DNA of 24,453 bases from an uncultured Oscillibacter sp. (GTDB lineage: Bacteria; Bacillota; Clostridia; Oscillospirales; Oscillospiraceae): positions 1-24,453 of the forward strand of contig NZ_CAJTUX010000042.1 in NCBI RefSeq assembly GCF_910579365.1, given 5' to 3'. Made by a program: the position numbers and the translations under genes. The notes under the pieces are model-generated. The model was not told the origin of the DNA and ran no database searches. It saw only the letters and a program-made list of their open reading frames with translations. Positions within the stretch are counted from its first letter, which is position 1. Each line of letters begins with the position of its first letter. Shown here piece after piece: positions 21,283 through 24,453 of the stretch.

Positions 21283-23154
21283 TTACACCTTTCTTTCAAC
21301 AGTAGTAACCCCAAAATCACCTGCTTTTATCATAGAGTAAATCTCATCTTTTATAAATTTTTTGCTTTTTAGCCGATTCAAAAGCTCATCAAACTGTGTT
21401 GGAGATGCTTTATACATTATTACCATATGGGGAATTACAGCCATTGTAAAAAATGTACTTGGCTTTTGCAATATAGCTTCACTTATATCGGTTCTAAAAT
21501 CGGCATAATTGCAATATATAGGAGCAATTATATTGAGCCCGACAGAATCAGCTTTAAAATGTTCGATAAGGGCATCACATACATTCCGTTGAGATACAGA
21601 TTCCATTTTCTTTAATTCTTCAATACGTGAATCCTCTTGCCCTTTCATACAATTCTGGAAAGCCGACAGCATTTTTCGCTCTGATTCACTAAATGTGGAG
21701 GAAATGCTTTCTACACTGCTAAGGGCTTCTCTGGATAAATAGAAATATTTACTCAGATCTTGTTTATATAACTCTATTGGCTCACTTTTAAGCCATTTAG
21801 TGATTCTAGGGGCTGCCCAAAGTGCGTATTCCTCACCAAATTCTTTTCCGTCTTTAATGAGGCATTCAATTTCTTTTAGCTGTTTAATTTCTCCATCAAA
21901 ATCACTGCTCCACTCATATAGTTTCCTGAATGCCCGTATTTCAATTGTTTCCAAGGCCAAAAGCTTTGCCATAACTGACAAGTCAATATCTTCACCAAAA
22001 TACAGTGACGCCAAATTTTTTCTAACAAAAAATGTATTTAAAAACCGCTTAGCTTGTCTAGGATTACCTTTAAGACTACTAGATACAGTTGGGCTTATCT
22101 TTGAAATGATAGATGCATCTGCATCAAATAAACTCTTAGATGCATCTTCTTTGTACGAGCAGTACCTATTTCCTATAATTGCCGCGACCTCGCTATACGT
22201 TAACGCCTTATCACGAAGCATCATTCCGCTATCATAAATTTCTTTGATAAGGGTTGTAAATCCATCCTCAGATATGTGAAGTTGAGATACTAACAGCAAC
22301 AAATAATTTTCAATGTCTTTAGGAGATAATTCGGGTATTTTGATTGGAAGCTGAATTATTTTCTCAATATAATCAGAAGATATTGCAAATCCGTCAATTT
22401 GTGGATACTTGATATTTACTGCATATTCGATAATCCTTTGATCTACAGCTACAATAAATGTTGTCTTTTTTACAGAAAGGAATAATTTAATTGCCTCAAG
22501 TGTATCAATAATTCTTTCAGGTGAACATCTATCCAGGTCATCTATAATTACGACTAAAGTCCTAACTGAAGATACATCTTTAAGCATATCTTCAAATTCT
22601 TGTCGGAATTTTCTAACATTTTCTGTAAGAGTATCCTCTTTTTCGCTATCTTTAATGTATTCACTGTTGAAAGATTGCAATTTTGTGAGTAAATCACCCG
22701 TATTCAACGAATCCGCAGAAAGATTAAGTGCTATTGGCAATGGATTCCCAGTCAAAGCTCCAATTGCATAAGGAAGCCCTTTTTGAATAATGCTCTTGCC
22801 TATTTTTAAAAAATCAACACGTGACAATAATTTATTAATCTTTTCATGCGCTTTTTCAAAAAATGTTTTATTCTCTTTCAATGTTTTCAAAAGAGATTCC
22901 ATTATGGCAACTTTTGCATCTTCATATCCTTCGAATTGCCAGGCATTCAAGGACACACAGACTACATCATCGTCTCTGTCATCCTCGATTCGTTGCTCAA
23001 TAAGCTGCAGAAGCGATGATTTGCCTGCTCCCCAACTGCCATATAAACCGATAGTCATCGGTGTTAGATACGCGTTTTTTGTAAAGCTTACTATAGTATC
23101 TGCATACGGAGAGTAAAAAAGCATATCAATACTGGAGGCATTATCCAACCACAT
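21283..23154 (-). CDS. qatA: QatA: KAP-family P-loop ATPase of the Qat defence system
   Basis: A 623-residue NTPase. Walker A is GSWGAGKSS (39-47) and Walker B is VVIIDDLDRC (201-210), both diagnostic for KAP NTPases; FIVAVDQRIIEYAV is the following sensor region and GNPRQAKRFLNTF a conserved helix. A weakly hydrophobic stretch at about 128-146 lies in the KAP insertion where membrane segments can occur. QatA is the first gene of the Qat operon and is thought to act as the sensor or motor. ATG at 23154 has AAAAGGAG about 9 nt upstream. The gene is AT-rich with frequent AAA and ATA codons, unlike the genes left of 18300, consistent with transfer. Confidence 0.92.
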   Translation of the reverse strand: MWLDNASSIDMLFYSPYADTIVSFTKNAYLTPMTIGLYGSWGAGKSSLLQLIEQRIEDDRDDDVVCVSLNAWQFEGYEDAKVAIMESLLKTLKENKTFFEKAHEKINKLLSRVDFLKIGKSIIQKGLPYAIGALTGNPLPIALNLSADSLNTGDLLTKLQSFNSEYIKDSEKEDTLTENVRKFRQEFEDMLKDVSSVRTLVVIIDDLDRCSPERIIDTLEAIKLFLSVKKTTFIVAVDQRIIEYAVNIKYPQIDGFAISSDYIEKIIQLPIKIPELSPKDIENYLLLLVSQLHISEDGFTTLIKEIYDSGMMLRDKALTYSEVAAIIGNRYCSYKEDASKSLFDADASIISKISPTVSSSLKGNPRQAKRFLNTFFVRKNLASLYFGEDIDLSVMAKLLALETIEIRAFRKLYEWSSDFDGEIKQLKEIECLIKDGKEFGEEYALWAAPRITKWLKSEPIELYKQDLSKYFYLSREALSSVESISSTFSESERKMLSAFQNCMKGQEDSRIEELKKMESVSQRNVCDALIEHFKADSVGLNIIAPIYCNYADFRTDISEAILQKPSTFFTMAVIPHMVIMYKASPTQFDELLNRLKSKKFIKDEIYSMIKAGDFGVTTVERKV

Positions 23155-23210
23155 TTTCCAATTCTCCTTTTATATATCCAACTATTGATTCATCTTTGTA
23201 TCTATTTCCC

Positions 23211-23807
23211 CTATATCATCTTTTGATTGACTTTCATCTCTCGTACCATCCTGACTAAAGCCAACCTCTCCATCGGGTCCATCCAAAGTCTAAAGTCTGC
23301 CGCAATCTCAGGGTAGGCACTCACGCCTCCGCCTTTGCCTTGTTTCACATATATTCCAACAGCGTGCGTCCTCCGAATCCACAAAGATGGCGTAACCGTC
23401 AGCGATGTTGTATGTGCCTCATGAATCAGCTCCTCGCAGGCCCTGTCATCAAATACTCCGTTCATATCATTTTCCCATTGGCGGAGGAATTCCAAAGTAT
23501 TCCGGCTTCGCATCCAGCTTTGAATGACATACCCAGGAGAATCTTCTGTGTATTGTTTTGCTATTTTTGTCAACGAAACCATAGCTCCACAAACCATGGC
23601 TCTCACATAGCGCTGCATAATTTCAATTTGACTTCCAATCTTTTGGGATGTCCGCAGCTTTTCTTCATCCAGCGAATCGTAAAAGGTCTTTCTGTGATAG
23701 TCTGCAAAGTCTTTATCTATCAGTCCCTTCCCAAGAAGCCGATCAACCGTAGACTCATAATGGAATGCAATGCGTATGTATAAATCACTCATTTCTTCCG
23801 GCGTCAT
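23211..23807 (-). CDS. KilA-N domain-containing protein
   Basis: 198 residues. The C-terminal half matches the KilA-N fold of phage and element proteins: WMRSRNTLEFLRQWENDMNG, then SLTVTPSLWIRRTHAVGIYV and GGGVSAYPEIAADFRLWM. The N-terminal half is a helical segment that in related proteins contacts DNA or partners. KilA-N proteins are DNA-binding and common in phages and integrative elements; some act as antirepressors. The usual length is somewhat greater, so a C-terminal part may be missing. ATG at 23807 has GGGGAG about 9 nt upstream and a likely promoter at 23833. It lies 56 bp upstream of qatA, same strand, and could be co-transcribed with or regulate the defence genes. Confidence 0.75.
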   Translation of the reverse strand: MTPEEMSDLYIRIAFHYESTVDRLLGKGLIDKDFADYHRKTFYDSLDEEKLRTSQKIGSQIEIMQRYVRAMVCGAMVSLTKIAKQYTEDSPGYVIQSWMRSRNTLEFLRQWENDMNGVFDDRACEELIHEAHTTSLTVTPSLWIRRTHAVGIYVKQGKGGGVSAYPEIAADFRLWMDPMERLALVRMVREMKVNQKMI

Positions 23808-23832
23808 GATCCAGTTCTCCCCTTTTTCTGAC

Positions 23833-23860
23833 AGTATAGCAGAAAAAACGGGATTTGAAC
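23833..23860 (-). promoter_or_regulatory. Extended -10 promoter before the KilA-N gene
   Basis: On the minus strand TGCTATACT gives an extended -10 (TATACT at 23833-23838). Seventeen nt upstream is a poor -35 (TGTTCA). It would start transcription about 20 bp before the KilA-N ATG and could also serve qatABCD, as no good promoter is visible in the 56-bp gap before qatA. Confidence 0.5.
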
Positions 23861-23864
23861 AGCC

Positions 23865-24215
23865 TTAATTTACTTCGAGAAATGGAGATTGATATCTAAC
23901 TGCCTTTCTGGGATGTCCGGCTTTGTCATAATCCACATTGCACCGGCGCTCCCGTTCAAATTGAGCATCCATGTATGTCCTCATACCAACAATGGGAATA
24001 TATTTTGCGTTGGATAGGAGTTTGTCCACCGCTGCCCTGCCCCATTTCGGATTACCAGACGGGGATGGGATGCCCTTTGCGTGAAGCATATCCACAATTT
24101 TGCCCAAACTGGCGCCAGCAAGATAGTATTCAAATATACTGCGGACAGCATCCGCTTTTTCTTCATGCACAATGATTTCCTCATTAACTAAAACATAGCC
24201 ATACGGAAGTTTCAT
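23865..24215 (-). CDS. Recombinase-domain-only protein (no resolvase catalytic domain)
   Basis: 116 residues that correspond to the DNA-binding 'recombinase' domain of large serine recombinases: MKLPYGYVLVNEEIIVHEEK, then SIFEYYLAGASLGKIVDMLH, AKGIPSPSGNPKWGRAAVDK and LLSNAKYIPIVG. There is no N-terminal catalytic domain and no zinc ribbon, yet it has its own ATG and a GTGAGG ribosome site 5 nt upstream, so it looks like a stand-alone protein and not a random fragment. Such short proteins accompany recombinase genes in Clostridial elements and may be accessory DNA-binding factors (inference). Its leader can form competing hairpins. The protein is not a fragment of the recombinase at 17062-18320, since both carry the same domain. 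Confidence 0.72.
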   Translation of the reverse strand: MKLPYGYVLVNEEIIVHEEKADAVRSIFEYYLAGASLGKIVDMLHAKGIPSPSGNPKWGRAAVDKLLSNAKYIPIVGMRTYMDAQFERERRCNVDYDKAGHPRKAVRYQSPFLEVN

Positions 24216-24282
24216 AATGACCTCACTTTCTTAAACATAAATAAAAGCAGGTTTAAGTGAGAATGACCTCACCCAAGCCTGC
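24216..24282 (-). promoter_or_regulatory. Leader with two mutually exclusive hairpins before the recombinase-domain gene
   Basis: Hairpin A pairs GCAGG with CCTGC (24247-24251 with 24278-24282) around an inner GTGAG/CTCAC stem (24257-24261, 24268-24272), followed on the minus strand by TTTTATTT, like a terminator. Hairpin B pairs CTCACTTAAAC (24251-24261) with GTTTAAG-AAA-GTGAG (24222-24236) and would cover the ribosome site. The 11-bp word GTGAGGTCATT occurs twice (24216-24226 and 24262-24272). Confidence 0.5.
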
Positions 24283-24305
24283 ACTATAACATACCAAAAC
24301 ATGTG

Positions 24306-24330
24306 ATTATAGCCAATTTGTAAGATAAAT
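24306..24330 (-). promoter_or_regulatory. Possible promoter for the recombinase-domain gene
   Basis: On the minus strand TATAAT (24306-24311) lies in an A/T-rich region with a modest TGTAAA about 18 nt upstream. Transcription would start just before the hairpin leader. A second TATAAT (24377-24382) lacks a good -35. The interval 24283-24400 holds no gene that I can see. Confidence 0.4.
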
Positions 24331-24400
24331 TTACAGCAGATTAGCCAAATTTTGATTGAACCTGCGTATAAGTGGCATTATAAACAGGCTTTGTCTACTG

Positions 24401-24427
24401 TTCCTTCTGTAGAGAAAAAAGATGCAG
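24401..24427. repeat. 27-bp direct repeat, right copy
   Basis: Identical to 18317-18343. To its right, a 7-bp stem (CCGTTGC with GCAACGG, near 24436-24452) again precedes the T-run in the repeat when read on the minus strand, echoing the hairpin beside the left copy. Confidence 0.85.
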
Positions 24428-24453
24428 GCCGGTAACCGTTGCGGCGCAACGGG

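Larger units (their letters stand above)
18317..24427. mobile_element. AT-rich genomic island with QatABCD, flanked by 27-bp direct repeats
   Basis: Between two perfect 27-bp direct repeats the base composition drops sharply compared with the GC-rich flank. The segment holds a recombinase-domain-only protein, a KilA-N protein and a four-gene anti-phage operon, all on the minus strand. No complete integrase or transposase is inside, so mobility would need an enzyme supplied in trans or by an element outside the window. The left repeat lies in the frame of a large serine recombinase that lost its N-terminal half. The right flank is visible for only 26 bp and does not encode that missing half in an obvious way, so simple insertion is not proved. 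Confidence 0.65.

Noticed and set aside
1..24453. CRISPR arrays, tRNA or rRNA genes
   Set aside because: No regularly spaced repeats, no tRNA-like cloverleaf with CCA end and no rRNA-like conserved blocks were seen.

Overview
The window looks like a chromosome segment of an anaerobic, GC-rich Firmicute, most likely a gut Clostridium-class bacterium of the Oscillospiraceae type. This is inferred from strong AGGAGG ribosome sites, GTG/TTG starts, oxygen-sensitive Fe-S and prenyl-FMN chemistry, and Firmicute-style serine recombinases. The species cannot be named from the sequence. Nearly every gene is on the minus strand.

Region 1 (about 290-14330, minus strand, GC-rich) is one long catabolic gene cluster. 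In transcription order it encodes: LeuC-like and LeuD-like hydro-lyase subunits, an RraA-family aldolase-like protein, an isopropylmalate/isocitrate dehydrogenase-like enzyme, a GntR/FCD regulator, aconitase X large and small subunits, two more RraA-family proteins, a PreA-like flavin/ferredoxin oxidoreductase, a UbiD decarboxylase, a TctC-TctB-TctA tricarboxylate uptake system, the UbiX flavin prenyltransferase and an LpdD-like prenyl-FMN chaperone. Genes overlap or lie a few bases apart, and a bidirectional terminator follows the last one. A second GntR/FCD regulator (14529-15185) sits upstream, with its own terminator and an excellent TTGACG-17-TATAAT promoter. The set reads as import of a di- or tricarboxylate followed by dehydration/isomerisation, oxidative and prFMN-dependent decarboxylation, and retro-aldol cleavage. 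The substrate is unknown, and this is the best candidate for an undescribed pathway in the window.

Region 2 (about 15478-18316) is a degraded mobile-element zone. It has small phage-type genes on the plus strand with a missing start codon and apparent frameshifts, a frameshifted unknown gene on the minus strand, and a large serine recombinase that has lost its catalytic N-terminal domain.

Region 3 (18317-24427) is an AT-rich island bounded by a perfect 27-bp direct repeat. On the minus strand it carries a recombinase-domain-only protein, a KilA-N protein and a complete four-gene QatABCD anti-phage defence operon: KAP ATPase, QatB, QueC-like QatC and TatD-like QatD. The left repeat copy lies exactly where the serine recombinase reading frame loses its N-terminus, so the defence cassette appears to have been acquired by insertion or recombination there. 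A terminator-like hairpin at its left edge uses the T-run that lies inside the repeat.
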